Positions 17,522 to 27,256 are shown, numbered from the stretch's first letter. The stretch is 64,000 nt of DNA from Oligoflexia bacterium (GCA_015231955.1 JADGAN010000009.1:1-64000); one strand, 5' to 3'. The notes: generated by a model from the letters alone, not told the origin. Made by a program: numbers and translations.

Positions 17522-18193
17522 ATGAAATATCTATCCATAGATATTGAAAGCACTGGACTTGATGAGGATTGTCTTCTTATTGAATTTGCGGCAATTCCTT
17601 TCGACACCTGTATGCCTTTGGAAAAATCGTTAGAGCACACTCTCGCTTTTCATAGCTTTATTCAGTGCCCATCCTTCGAACTACTGAGGCCCAAGCTAAA
17701 CCCATGGGTTGCTGAACACAACGAATCGCTTATCCGCAAGGCCGCTAGCTGCAATATTACTCTCGCCACTTTTGGCAACAACTTCAAGCAATACCTACAA
17801 AGCAGTCCCATCAAAAACTACTTCTTGATTAAAAATGAAAACGATCAAAACAAAGATCAAGACAAAATTGTCCTCTTTGGGAAATCCTTAAACGCCATTG
17901 ATCTTCCGTTTCTTCGTCGTGATTTAGGTTCTGATTTCATGAATACTTTTTTCTTACACAAAGTAATGGATCTCACCGCCTTTGCCTTTGGGCTGATCGA
18001 CTTAAACCTTTTGCCTGAAGGAGTACACTCCAGTTCAGAGCTTATGAAACATTTTAAGATGGGTGAGGTTTCTCATACCGCTCTCGATGATGCCAAAAAC
18101 ACGGCGATCATCTACATGCGCCTACTTGATTACATCAAAACCCAAAAGCTCCTGCACTCTTCTCACATCACGCTACCAACTACTGGCCTTTAA
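17522..18193 (+). CDS. 3'-5' exonuclease, DEDDh (DnaQ-like)
   Basis: A 223-residue stand-alone exonuclease. Exo I is SIDIESTGLDE (Asp and Glu), Exo II lies in KSLNAIDLPFLRRDL, and Exo III is SHTALDDAKNTAIIY with the His-x4-Asp of the DEDDh subgroup. It resembles RNase T/oligoribonuclease-sized enzymes that trim RNA or DNA 3' ends; the substrate is not determined. AAGGAG precedes the ATG. Its last 14 bases overlap the convergent peptidase gene. Confidence 0.85.
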   Translation: MKYLSIDIESTGLDEDCLLIEFAAIPFDTCMPLEKSLEHTLAFHSFIQCPSFELLRPKLNPWVAEHNESLIRKAASCNITLATFGNNFKQYLQSSPIKNYFLIKNENDQNKDQDKIVLFGKSLNAIDLPFLRRDLGSDFMNTFFLHKVMDLTAFAFGLIDLNLLPEGVHSSSELMKHFKMGEVSHTALDDAKNTAIIYMRLLDYIKTQKLLHSSHITLPTTGL

Positions 18194-18884
18194 GATATTG
18201 AAAGGGATCCACACTCTTACCCTCTTGCCTCACTTCAAAGTGAAGGTGCGGCCCTGTTGATCTGCCAGAATTACCAACTAAAGCAATGGCATCTCCTCTA
18301 TTCACTCGATCACCTTGAGAAACTCTCTTCTTTAAAAGATGTCCATATACCGTTATAGTGCCATCACCATGGTTTATCATCAGCACCTCACCATAACCAC
18401 CGGGATCGCTACCCGAAAAGCTCACGACTCCATCAGCAACTGCCACAATATCATCACCCATAGGGGCGGCCACATCGATTCCTGCGTGATTATGACTAGA
18501 GCGATCTTCACCATAAGCGGAGGTCAGACGATAAGAAGAGGGTACTGGCCACAAAAAAAGGCCACCTCTAAAATCTTCCGCCCCAAGAGTGCTCCATCCA
18601 TACAAAGAGGCATTCCCATAAACATAGGATAAGATCCCTGTATACTCTGGAACAAAGATCCACTCTCCCTCACTCCATTTGGCCTGCCTATTAGCACTCT
18701 CAATGGAAGCTTTAGGAACGCCATAAAGGGCCGCAAGAGACTTTGCATTTTCACCCGCCGCTAATAAAACATAGCGGCCACTTCTCATCACACTTTGAGA
18801 ACAGCCACTCACCACTTGTAATAATAGTAGTAGCAGTAATAAAGAGATCCCACTACTTGGCGAGTAAGAGCGCATAACATACAT
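18180..18884 (-). CDS. LysM/M23 murein peptidase lipoprotein (NlpD/MepM-like)
   Basis: A 234-residue envelope protein. A poly-Leu signal and lipobox (VSGC) predict lipid anchoring. A LysM-like segment (YVLLAAGENAKSLAALYGV, about 37-80) binds glycan, and the M23 domain (about 120-230) has the zinc ligands in HAGIDVAAP and HLHFEVR, so it may be an active endopeptidase rather than an NlpD-type activator. It directly follows surE, the same order as surE-nlpD in many proteobacteria. The start may be ATG 18884 or 18875. Confidence 0.92.
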   Translation of the reverse strand: MYVMRSYSPSSGISLLLLLLLLQVVSGCSQSVMRSGRYVLLAAGENAKSLAALYGVPKASIESANRQAKWSEGEWIFVPEYTGILSYVYGNASLYGWSTLGAEDFRGGLFLWPVPSSYRLTSAYGEDRSSHNHAGIDVAAPMGDDIVAVADGVVSFSGSDPGGYGEVLMINHGDGTITVYGHLLKKRVSQGDRVNRGDAIALVGNSGRSTGPHLHFEVRQEGKSVDPFQYLKGQ

Positions 18885-18897
18885 TCCTTAGGAAATA

Positions 18898-19770
18898 TTA
18901 TTTGGAAAATATTTTTTGCACATCCATTGTCTGCAACAAACGCATTAACTCCTCTTGATAAAGATAGCTATTCCATGCACTCTCATGGCTTCCGGGTAAA
19001 AAAGCGAGAGGAGTGACCGAGACTACCCCTACATCGACCGCTTCGCAATCGCTCATCATGCTGTCCACATTTATCGCATCTCCACTACTTGCCTTTTTTG
19101 CGTTACTACTATGATCTTTAAAAATCCCATGCCCATCGCATCCCGTACCCACCCAGTAGTAGCGACGATTTCTAGGACACAAAATTTCGTGCACCTCTCC
19201 TCGGTATAAACGCAATCCCGAAAGTGTAACCTTAGCAGTATTAGGTACTTTTAAATAAGGAATATTCACGTTTAAAAAATAGTGTGAAGGGATCAGTCGT
19301 TGAATGCCCCTTTTTAAGAGTTCACACACAAATTTACTGGCCCCTAAAAAACTCTCTTCCTCATCTTTGAAATCTTTTGCAAACTCCATACAGAGGCTTA
19401 CGGCCATACTGGGAATTTTTGCAAAGGATCCTTCCCGTGCTGCTGCTGCAGTTCCAGAATAAAAAACATCTTGGGCCAAATTTCCGCCTCGGTTAATTCC
19501 TGAAATCACCACATCGGGAGGAGCATCTTTAAAAATTGTTCCTAGGGCCCAAGTCACACAATCGGCCGGAAAACCATCTACCCCAAAAACCCGTGATGCC
19601 TCTAACTCCTCTACTGCGATAGGGCGCTTTAAAGTTAAGCTATGCCCAGTTGTAGACTTTTCTTCTAGTGGGGCCACCACATAGACATCGGCAAATTTTG
19701 AAAATTCTCGTTTTAATAGTTGCAAACAGGGAGCACGTACTCCATCGTCATTGGTCAGCAAGATCTTCAT
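18898..19770 (-). CDS. surE: 5'/3'-nucleotidase SurE
   Basis: Metal-dependent phosphatase for nucleoside monophosphates and short polyphosphates, linked to stationary-phase survival. KILLTNDDG at the start supplies the metal-binding Asp pair; STTGHSLTL, VISGINRGGNLAQDVFYSGTA and VNIPY are also family motifs. About 290 residues, slightly longer than E. coli SurE. I use ATG at 19770; a TTG nine bases upstream is closer to the GAGAGG ribosome site. Upstream of the M23 lipoprotein in the same transcript. Confidence 0.95.
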   Translation of the reverse strand: MKILLTNDDGVRAPCLQLLKREFSKFADVYVVAPLEEKSTTGHSLTLKRPIAVEELEASRVFGVDGFPADCVTWALGTIFKDAPPDVVISGINRGGNLAQDVFYSGTAAAAREGSFAKIPSMAVSLCMEFAKDFKDEEESFLGASKFVCELLKRGIQRLIPSHYFLNVNIPYLKVPNTAKVTLSGLRLYRGEVHEILCPRNRRYYWVGTGCDGHGIFKDHSSNAKKASSGDAINVDSMMSDCEAVDVGVVSVTPLAFLPGSHESAWNSYLYQEELMRLLQTMDVQKIFSK

Positions 19771-19805
19771 TTTTCTCAAAAATCCTCTCCCTTGTTGAAA
19801 TCTTT

Positions 19806-20498
19806 TTATGAAATATGAGTTGTCGTAAACACCTCTTTAGGCAGAGCACTCATCCCATCGCGAAGCTTATAAAGATCGACATTACGATAGCACACCTCCA
19901 CTGAATTATCGATTGGCAATGAAAGCATATCAATGTCCAAAATTTTTTCTGGATACAATTTCTGAGAAAATTTAAAGCTAAAATCCCAGGCTCCCGATAC
20001 AACCACCTGCACACCGTTTTGTCGGCAAGTTTGCACAATACTGGCCCACTCCTTAAGCCTGATGGCATCTTCTAAAAAAGTGTCACTAAAGACGACTCCT
20101 TTTAGCTTTGGTGAACGCAAAATCTCCTCCCGCCCTCGGCACAATTGGTAGTGCCAAAAAAAGGGCATACCAAAACTTTCATAATACTCCACTTCTCGTA
20201 CATCAGAAAATTCCAAAAGGAGTTGATCCTTTAAGTTTACTGATCCTTTGGCCAAGCTAGCAAAGTCGTTAAGCATCTTTGCCACCACAAAATCTTTCTC
20301 ATTCTCATAGTGGAGAAAGTAGGTTTGACCAAGATAGAGGGCACTGTCCATTATTTCCAAAAAACGATACTGCTGTAAGAAGTTAAACGATTTTGGCCTA
20401 AAATCAAAAGAGAAGTGGGTGATCCCCTCTCCTCTTAAAAACTGTGCGGTACGAATGTCATAGATGCCTTCAATTCTTAGTGAAATGGTCTGATCCAT
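19806..20498 (-). CDS. TrpF-like TIM-barrel protein lacking the catalytic cysteine
   Basis: About 230 residues. The first 50 residues follow the phosphoribosylanthranilate isomerase pattern: LRIEGIYDIRTAQFLRGEG then HFSFDFRPKSFNF (family KICGIT...A..AGAD..GFVFYPKSPR). The catalytic Cys of KICGI is Glu here, and the C-terminal phosphate loop is not clear (VVSGAWDFS). So it is likely a barrel of the same superfamily with another function, or an inactive paralogue. It sits between surE and a PabA/TrpG-like gene on one strand, which keeps a possible chorismate or anthranilate link open. Confidence 0.5.
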   Translation of the reverse strand: MDQTISLRIEGIYDIRTAQFLRGEGITHFSFDFRPKSFNFLQQYRFLEIMDSALYLGQTYFLHYENEKDFVVAKMLNDFASLAKGSVNLKDQLLLEFSDVREVEYYESFGMPFFWHYQLCRGREEILRSPKLKGVVFSDTFLEDAIRLKEWASIVQTCRQNGVQVVVSGAWDFSFKFSQKLYPEKILDIDMLSLPIDNSVEVCYRNVDLYKLRDGMSALPKEVFTTTHIS

Positions 20499-20534
20499 AA
20501 TCAACTCTTTGGTTCCAAAAGGTTGCAGAGGATG

Positions 20535-21176
20535 TCATAAAGTGATTCTATCACTTTTCTTTCGCTCGTAATGTAAAAAATATCTTTTCATCCCTTTAAA
20601 AAAAATTTTAACATGAGTAGTCCCGACCGATTCAGGATGAAATTGGTAGCTCACCCCCCACTTGAAAAGTGAAGCGATACACTCCTCCTCTTCATTCACA
20701 ACCATGCTCCTCGGGTAGTTCCCTCCACTCACTTTTACCGCAAGCGAGTTATACCTTTGCACCATCACTTGCCTTCCCATCTCCTGGGGTAAAAAAACTT
20801 TTCGCCACCTTGGAATCGAAAAGGGTACCTGCTGTCCATGCAAAGGCATGCGAGAGCGCTCAACTGGATACCCCATGATCCGCCAAAAAATTTGGTGACC
20901 AAGACAAATTCCAAAATGAACAAATTGTGGTAATCCAAAGAGCGCTTCAATATGCGGGTATAAAAAAGCGTATTGATCGGGATGACCGGGACCTGGACCA
21001 TAGACAAGTGCAGTTGTATTGTTTAAGTCTAGATCTTTAGCATCGCTTTTTAGTTTTTGTAAATACGCTTTTGCTTGATCGGGAGAGACCACATGCACCT
21101 TGCCTCCAACAGCTTGCAGCTCAGAGACAATATTATAAGTAAAGCTATCTTCAAAATCGAATAATACACACCTCAA
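20535..21176 (-). CDS. Class I glutamine amidotransferase, PabA/TrpG-like
   Basis: Glutaminase subunit of aminodeoxychorismate or anthranilate synthase. LFDFEDSFTYNIV at the start, YGPGPGHP, the nucleophile Cys in FGICLGHQ, HGQQ, RYNSLAV and the His-Glu pair in QFHPESVGT are all present. The 213-residue length is normal. No TrpE/PabB partner is next to it, but folC is two genes upstream, so a folate (PabA) role is more likely than tryptophan. TTG start with a GGAG-type site at the end of lptD. Confidence 0.85.
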   Translation of the reverse strand: MRCVLFDFEDSFTYNIVSELQAVGGKVHVVSPDQAKAYLQKLKSDAKDLDLNNTTALVYGPGPGHPDQYAFLYPHIEALFGLPQFVHFGICLGHQIFWRIMGYPVERSRMPLHGQQVPFSIPRWRKVFLPQEMGRQVMVQRYNSLAVKVSGGNYPRSMVVNEEEECIASLFKWGVSYQFHPESVGTTHVKIFFKGMKRYFLHYERKKSDRITL

Positions 21177-21179
21177 AGG

Positions 21180-23840
21180 CTACACTCCTCCGTCAGAACC
21201 CACTTGACTAAAGAGCGAATTATACCTATTTTCGCCAAAATTTACAAAAATATTAAAGATAATCTCCTCACCCGAAGTGTCGGGATAAGAAGAGTAGTTG
21301 AGTGTGAGCTTCCAACACCTATTCTCTGGCGTATAGGTATAAGCATAGACTGCCCTCTTATATTTTTCTAAAACGATATCGTACTCATAGGTAAAATCGA
21401 GGCGCATAGTAGGCCAAGGCAAAATGGTCGAGGAGAACGCCCAATTCTTTGCTGGTGGCGTAGAGGCCCCATCATACGTCATCGAAAAGTTAAAGGAGAA
21501 GTAGTCAAATGCTCTTGAGATCCCCGTCGAAAATTTATGGATATGTGTTTTGTAAAAATAGTAATCACTAAACCCTATCCCCCATTTCCAAAGGGTCATT
21601 CCTCCATCAATATTGAGGCTGGTTAAATTATCGGTAAATTTTTTCTCTCCTGTATTGAGAGTTATTCCTTGCGAGATATTTAAGGAGGCCACTTTGCCAT
21701 AGCTAAAATTTCCAGGGAGATAGGTGTAGTCACGATTATGCATTTCATCTCGCTCTTTTGCATAATCGTAAGCTTTCGGACTTTTCTGAAAAAGTGAGTT
21801 TAAAACTCTAATCTCTAGCGAATTTCGTTCATCAATCCCTGTACGAGTGACGTTAGAACCAATCACATGCTTTAATCTTCGAGGAGCATCTAAATAATCA
21901 AACAATCCACTGCCACTCTCAATCTGCCTCTCAAATTCCCGACTTCCCCGATAACTTTGGTTTGAAGTAAAAAAGTGGCGAACATTAAAAAAAATCGAGT
22001 GGCGATAACCATTGTGCGGTTCAATAAGATAGTTATCCATCTGTGCATAGGTCAGCGGGATATCCCCTACTAACTCCATCGTACCACCACCACCCTCTTC
22101 ATTCTTGGCGGTACCTCCATAATAGGGAACCTTATTCTCACGAAAAATCTTCAGCTCCTCTTCACGCTTTTCTCTTGCCTCTTCCAAACAAGATTTACAT
22201 TGCGGACACTGAGAACAAAGAGCGTCCGATGCAGGAGCATCCTCCACCCAAGTCACCTTTTCTGTAGGAATATTCTCTTGATAAGCAAGTCCAAAGGTTT
22301 TATCAATTTCAAAATACGCCTCTGAAACAAAAACAGTTCCATTCTTTACAAACCACTTTTCCTTATTCTCATAAGGAAAGCGATAAAAGCTATTTTCAAA
22401 CTTTGCCTTGCTCTCCAGCGAGATTGGCCCCACTCTTCCCCAGGTCCACGCTAAATAGGGATTCATATTTACACGACTAGCATTACGAATATTTTGTTTG
22501 GGTTGCCAGATACCATTGCCATCTACCATTCCCGTATAGATACGTTTTTGTCGAAAATCGGTGTAATCCATATCAGCACCAACACTGGCATTTTTAAAGA
22601 TAGGCCAATAGCGATTATAAAAGAGAATCACTGGTGGAATTTGTAATGAAACTTTGGGCAACACTTGCACATAGTAGTCATCAAACAACATAGGATCGGG
22701 AGTGATTAAATTACGATTGTAGTAGCTCTCTACACTTAAATTGGCAAAAGAGTTGCGAAAATCAAAAAAGGTTCCAACAACCGGTAACTCCGATCCCATA
22801 AGTCGCGAAAGTGAATAACGAGGATAATCACCAATCATATCTCCCTCGCGTAAGTACGTGGAGTAAAGATGATGGTTTACATAATTTCCAAATTGCAAGT
22901 GGTGCTCATAATCACTAAAATGACGAAAGTAATAGGTACCCGTCTCCTTATCCCGTTCCCGTCCTGGTTTCTCCTTCTTTGGTGGTAAATAAAGTCGATC
23001 CATCGCTTGCATCGAATGCAACTCCACCCACTTCGATTCACCAAATATTTTTCGGTACTCCGTCTCATCAGCATACCCTCGCTCTCCAATCGATCCTGGA
23101 GTGAGTGTCATATCACTTGACTCATTGATCGCCCAAAACCAAGGCTGCCGGTATTGCAAACCATACTTCAAATGTAGCGTTAGCTGTGGAAACAAAAGAC
23201 CGGTCTGTCGCCCACGCTTAATGGGCAAAATCACATATGGAACATACATGATCACGACACCATTCATCTTAATGAGCGCATTTTGAATATGAATATAATC
23301 ATTAATGGTAAGCCGTATCTTCTTGCCAAAGATCGACCACGACTCCGGACAATCGGTACAGGTGGTATACTCCGCATTCTCTCCGATAATCACCTCTGGC
23401 GAAATCCTCGCCATATACTCTCCCACTACCGTATACCCTTCAGAAACAATGCGCGCATTATGCACTGTAATCTTCCCCGACTTCACATCGTAACTTAACT
23501 CTTGCCCATACAGTGTCATCGTAGGCCCGGTGTAGCGAACATTGCCTTTGATATCCATATACCCGCGATCCATGTAGAGCGTTGCCTTCTCTCCATAGAT
23601 GGTCTCATCAAAGTAACTAATCACCGCATTGCCAATGGCCTCAAAATTACTGCTGCCAGGATGACGAATCCCACGGTCAGCAGTGACATTGATGGTGTCA
23701 CCAAAAGAGAATTGAAACGGTTGCTTGCCCGCTGCTACTACCTCACCTATAACAGCAACGCTCAAAAAAAATAAGCAAACAAAAACAAAATAACTAAGAG
23801 AGTTCCTCTTGCTTTTGAATAAACTCTTGAACGCATCCAA
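21180..23840 (-). CDS. lptD: LPS-assembly outer membrane protein LptD
   Basis: Outer-membrane barrel that places lipopolysaccharide in the outer leaflet with LptE. A signal peptide (YFVFVCLFFLSVAVIGEVVA) precedes an OstA/LptA-like beta-jellyroll (INVTADRGI, EAIGNAVISY, DIKGNVRYTGP) and a long barrel with many aromatic residues and periodic strands (about 240-880). A Cys-rich insertion (CSQCPQCKSCLEEA, about residue 560) stands out. The start is uncertain: TTG at 23840 gives a normal signal peptide; a frame from GTG 23891 overlaps folC by 98 bases. Followed at once by the PabA-like gene. Confidence 0.9.
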   Translation of the reverse strand: MDAFKSLFKSKRNSLSYFVFVCLFFLSVAVIGEVVAAGKQPFQFSFGDTINVTADRGIRHPGSSNFEAIGNAVISYFDETIYGEKATLYMDRGYMDIKGNVRYTGPTMTLYGQELSYDVKSGKITVHNARIVSEGYTVVGEYMARISPEVIIGENAEYTTCTDCPESWSIFGKKIRLTINDYIHIQNALIKMNGVVIMYVPYVILPIKRGRQTGLLFPQLTLHLKYGLQYRQPWFWAINESSDMTLTPGSIGERGYADETEYRKIFGESKWVELHSMQAMDRLYLPPKKEKPGRERDKETGTYYFRHFSDYEHHLQFGNYVNHHLYSTYLREGDMIGDYPRYSLSRLMGSELPVVGTFFDFRNSFANLSVESYYNRNLITPDPMLFDDYYVQVLPKVSLQIPPVILFYNRYWPIFKNASVGADMDYTDFRQKRIYTGMVDGNGIWQPKQNIRNASRVNMNPYLAWTWGRVGPISLESKAKFENSFYRFPYENKEKWFVKNGTVFVSEAYFEIDKTFGLAYQENIPTEKVTWVEDAPASDALCSQCPQCKSCLEEAREKREEELKIFRENKVPYYGGTAKNEEGGGGTMELVGDIPLTYAQMDNYLIEPHNGYRHSIFFNVRHFFTSNQSYRGSREFERQIESGSGLFDYLDAPRRLKHVIGSNVTRTGIDERNSLEIRVLNSLFQKSPKAYDYAKERDEMHNRDYTYLPGNFSYGKVASLNISQGITLNTGEKKFTDNLTSLNIDGGMTLWKWGIGFSDYYFYKTHIHKFSTGISRAFDYFSFNFSMTYDGASTPPAKNWAFSSTILPWPTMRLDFTYEYDIVLEKYKRAVYAYTYTPENRCWKLTLNYSSYPDTSGEEIIFNIFVNFGENRYNSLFSQVGSDGGV

Positions 23841-25080
23841 TAAAATAGTAAGAACCTGTAACCAGAACCTGCTGGCCTTGCAACTCTTCACTTAATATCC
23901 ATTCTTTCCAATTTAATACCCGATTAATCTCTTTCAAACTAACACCACTATTCTCAGAAAAGTTTCTCAAAAAGTCATCATCAATCTTCATCGCCTTTTG
24001 ATGTTGAAACTCTGTGAGCACAATCTCTTTTACTATTCCACTTTGCAGCAGGGAATAGAGTGCACGCAAAATATGCATGGGTTCTTCTGCATAAGAACGC
24101 TTGGAGAGTGCCACCAACAAGCGATCCACTTTTGAGCTTCTCCCTTGCATCAGCTGTACCAACTTCCGTGCTCCATCAATATTGTGAGAGCCAAAAAAGA
24201 GCAGCTCTCTTCCACGCACACTCCACTTCTCACTCCTCCCTTTGAAGGACAGCGCACGCATCTCCTCACTCTCTACCTGCTTTCTAAGCAAAGATAGTTC
24301 CGAAATATCAAAATCTCTTACGATAATTTTATCCAAGACCAGCGCTAAAAGTTTATTGCGATCCGAGAAGGAGTCACTTTTTGTCAAGGCCCCTTCTCTA
24401 AAAAGATCAATCCACTCTACTCCCTTATCCCGACAAAACTCTTCCGTTATTTCCTGGCAATAGTTTAACTCCAAAGCACTCACCAAAGGCGCTCCTCTCC
24501 TGGTAATTCCTAACTTCTCTTTCAAAATCATGCAATACTCAGGGCCCAGCACATCTTGATGATCACGCGAAATGGAGGTCACTGCTGTCAAATCGGCATC
24601 AAGCAAATTCACACCATCGAGCCGCCCTCCTAATCCGACCTCTAAGAGACACACCTCGATGGTGCCTTTGGGAAAAGAATCGATGTACGCTAAAAACGCA
24701 CACAACATTAGTTCATAATAACTAACCTCTTCTCCCATCGCGATCACTCGTGCATATTCACTCTTTAAAAGTTCAAAGAGTTTCTCATAACTAATCATCT
24801 CTCCATCAGCACTAATCCGCTCTCGAATGGTCAACACATGTGGTGACACCCACAAGACGTGGCGAATCCCTCGCTCTTTTAAAAGGTGAGAAAGGGTGTA
24901 GACGGTTTCCCCCTTGCCGTTGGTGCCTCCCACCGTCACCACATACATATTCTTTTGTTTAAACGACTCTAGGTAAGGTAAGAGCACTCGCTTTAAGCGA
25001 AGCGCCCCTCGCTTAAACTTCTCCTTACCTACGCGCTCCAAACACCACTCTTCGATTTCTCTCTCCGAATCACCCTTCAT
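23794..25080 (-). CDS. folC: Folylpolyglutamate / dihydrofolate synthase FolC
   Basis: Mur-ligase-family ATPase that adds glutamate to folates and may also make dihydrofolate. The P-loop reads TVGGTNGKGETVYTL; SPHVLTIRERISADGE, LEVGLGGRLDGVN, the carbamoylated-Lys region and SHNIDGAR follow. Length 428 is normal. It is the first gene of a minus-strand run through lptD, the PabA-like gene, the TrpF-like gene, surE and the M23 lipoprotein. Its 3' end overlaps the likely lptD start. Confidence 0.94.
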   Translation of the reverse strand: MKGDSEREIEEWCLERVGKEKFKRGALRLKRVLLPYLESFKQKNMYVVTVGGTNGKGETVYTLSHLLKERGIRHVLWVSPHVLTIRERISADGEMISYEKLFELLKSEYARVIAMGEEVSYYELMLCAFLAYIDSFPKGTIEVCLLEVGLGGRLDGVNLLDADLTAVTSISRDHQDVLGPEYCMILKEKLGITRRGAPLVSALELNYCQEITEEFCRDKGVEWIDLFREGALTKSDSFSDRNKLLALVLDKIIVRDFDISELSLLRKQVESEEMRALSFKGRSEKWSVRGRELLFFGSHNIDGARKLVQLMQGRSSKVDRLLVALSKRSYAEEPMHILRALYSLLQSGIVKEIVLTEFQHQKAMKIDDDFLRNFSENSGVSLKEINRVLNWKEWILSEELQGQQVLVTGSYYFIGCVQEFIQKQEELS

Positions 25081-25263
25081 AAATCATCCTAAGGTTCGCT
25101 CTATTCCACAAATTTTATTGAGTAACGCCCACTCGAGTTGGCATCATACTCCTAAAAGCAAAAAGTGGTACATAACTAACTTAACGTGACTTAACAAAAT
25201 CAAAAAAAAACCGATTATAACAATGCAGTATCAAGCTACAATACTCTTAACAGAGGAGGAACC

Positions 25264-26481
25264 ATGGATTATCGTTACCGTATCACTGCACTGCTCACTA
25301 GCGGAGCACTCCTCCTACTACCCATCATCGCTCGCGCTGCAGGCGATCCCGTTAGCAATCAGATTGGCCGCCATTTAAAGATTATTGAAGGCATGAAGCT
25401 CTCTACACCACGCGAGTATGATCCGAAAACCTACGACTACAATATGGCAAAAAATGATCTCGATCATATCATCTATACGTTAGAAGCGGAGGCAAATGTT
25501 CTCTCACCAGAGACACTCCAGTGGGTTCATGATACTGCCATTCGCGACCAACAGGGATGCCAAGGAGTACCAGAGAAGCAGACCAGTTACTTTGATGCTC
25601 CTGTCATCGGCATGTGGAACCAAATCACTAGTCCCTGCCTGGAAAAAGATTGTCGTGCCACTTGCTTTCAAGAACTTTACTTAAAAAAAATCAGTACCGC
25701 AGTCCATGACCCAAGGTGTCCCGAACTCATAGCGGCAAAGCTTACTCCCGAATGTAACCAGAGCAGCGTCATTGAAGAGTTTAACCAAATTTTTGCACAA
25801 AAAAGTGAAGAGCCCATCGATAAGGCCATCGCCAATTTAAAGCAGCTGCAAGCAACTGCTTTTAGCACATTTACGACACTGGGAGAACTCACTAAACTCT
25901 ACGAGTATACAGGGGCCGCACTCTCTCGCACCAAACGCTACGATAAGCGCTCACAGACTGCTGCCCTTGAAGAGTTTCGTAGCAGCTTACTGAGCAAAAT
26001 GAAAGAAAAGGCCATTGCTGAAAAGAAAACATCTCTCTACTATAGTGCTTGCGCTGACCTTCATCAGTTTAGTAATGAAACCTCGATCTGGCCTGATGGA
26101 AGTGCTTTTTATCCCGTCTATTCCGAGCACCAACAACTGCTTCCAAAGGGGGGAGGCCCTCCTGCAGCTGCACCCAACTGTGAATCCTCAAATCCCATAA
26201 TTAGGCCTCTCGTTCCTACAAGCTTCACCAGTGATCTAGAACTTCCTCCCGACAAAACTTGTGAACTTCCTAACAGTAACGCTGTTCCTAGTGACGAAAC
26301 AGGAGATCTACCGAAAGATGTTGGAGCAATTACCAACACACTCAATGAAAACTTAACCTCTAGACCCAATCGCGGTTTCACTCCTCATCAGAGTGGTTAT
26401 CCTTTCATGAACCAAGGACAAACGCCGCAACTTCCACCCTCCATTGGCAAACCTGTCATCCTACTCCCCGGGCGCATCTAG
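25264..26481 (+). CDS. Hypothetical secreted protein, 405 aa
   Basis: Not recognised. A signal peptide (MDYRYRITALLTSGALLLLP, cut after ARA) predicts export. The mature part has several Cys (CQGV, CLEKDCRATC, CPEL, CNQS), suggesting disulfides, then a helical middle and a Pro/Asn/Thr-rich, low-complexity C-terminus from about residue 300. AGGAGG at 25254-25259 precedes ATG. The gene is alone on this strand between folC and a convergent phosphodiesterase-like gene, so it is likely monocistronic. Confidence 0.7.
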   Translation: MDYRYRITALLTSGALLLLPIIARAAGDPVSNQIGRHLKIIEGMKLSTPREYDPKTYDYNMAKNDLDHIIYTLEAEANVLSPETLQWVHDTAIRDQQGCQGVPEKQTSYFDAPVIGMWNQITSPCLEKDCRATCFQELYLKKISTAVHDPRCPELIAAKLTPECNQSSVIEEFNQIFAQKSEEPIDKAIANLKQLQATAFSTFTTLGELTKLYEYTGAALSRTKRYDKRSQTAALEEFRSSLLSKMKEKAIAEKKTSLYYSACADLHQFSNETSIWPDGSAFYPVYSEHQQLLPKGGGPPAAAPNCESSNPIIRPLVPTSFTSDLELPPDKTCELPNSNAVPSDETGDLPKDVGAITNTLNENLTSRPNRGFTPHQSGYPFMNQGQTPQLPPSIGKPVILLPGRI

Positions 26482-26491
26482 GCCCTAAAGC

Positions 26492-27256
26492 TTAAAAAAG
26501 ATAGGTTCGGTCATCTGAGCCTAAGATAACAAAACGTTCATGCCCCAGGTCTTCAATTTCCTGATACAATTTTGTTTGATGGTTGGGTTTAAGATGACCT
26601 AAGAAAATCGGCACATCGGGTGGCATTTTCTTAATCTCTTCTTTCATGCTATTAGGCGTATGGTGCTGGCTGCTAGTTGCTACTTTTTGAAGATGATTAG
26701 GAAAACTGACTTCCGTAAAAATTGCACGCAAATTACTTTGTTTTTTTGCCAATTCCCAGATGCGATCTGTAGGCCCAGTATCTTGAGTAAAGACCAGCGA
26801 CTTGTTTTTGCATTCCACGATGAAACCCATGCCAGGGCCTGGATGATTAACTTCAACAGGAGTGATTTTATAATCTCCCAATTGAATCACTTGCTCACTA
26901 ATTAACCCAAAAAAATTCAAGGTTGGTTTCTCCACCGAAGGAAGCTTGGTAAAATCGGGCCAAATTTTATCGTTCATCAAGTGCAGCTTAAGCGAGTTAA
27001 TCACCTCTTTATGAGCATACACTTCGAAAGGTTTTGCTTTAAGACCAAAGCAGTTATCCGATAAAAAGGCCAAATCTTTGGTATGATCGAGATGAGCATG
27101 AGAGAGCAAAATATAATCAATGCGAATTTGTTCATCAACAATTGTGCCTTCAGCTATGGAACCTGCATCGATTAAAAGTTTTCCATCGATAAGATATGAT
27201 GTCGCTTTTGCCTTTGGAGAAACGCCTCCATGACCACCAATAATCCTAACTAACAT
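26492..27256 (-). CDS. MBL-fold class II cyclic-nucleotide phosphodiesterase-like protein
   Basis: A 254-residue metallo-beta-lactamase-fold enzyme. LLSHAHLDHTKDL gives the HxHxDH metal site; VNHPGPGMGFIV, FTQDTGPTDRIW, FTEVSFPNHLQ and FLGHLKP match class II 3',5'-cyclic nucleotide phosphodiesterases (PDE1/CpdP group). It may hydrolyse cAMP or cGMP; RNase Z-like activity is the alternative. It is the next gene after the HD-GYP protein on the same strand, so both may act in nucleotide signalling. Confidence 0.75.
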   Translation of the reverse strand: MLVRIIGGHGGVSPKAKATSYLIDGKLLIDAGSIAEGTIVDEQIRIDYILLSHAHLDHTKDLAFLSDNCFGLKAKPFEVYAHKEVINSLKLHLMNDKIWPDFTKLPSVEKPTLNFFGLISEQVIQLGDYKITPVEVNHPGPGMGFIVECKNKSLVFTQDTGPTDRIWELAKKQSNLRAIFTEVSFPNHLQKVATSSQHHTPNSMKEEIKKMPPDVPIFLGHLKPNHQTKLYQEIEDLGHERFVILGSDDRTYLF

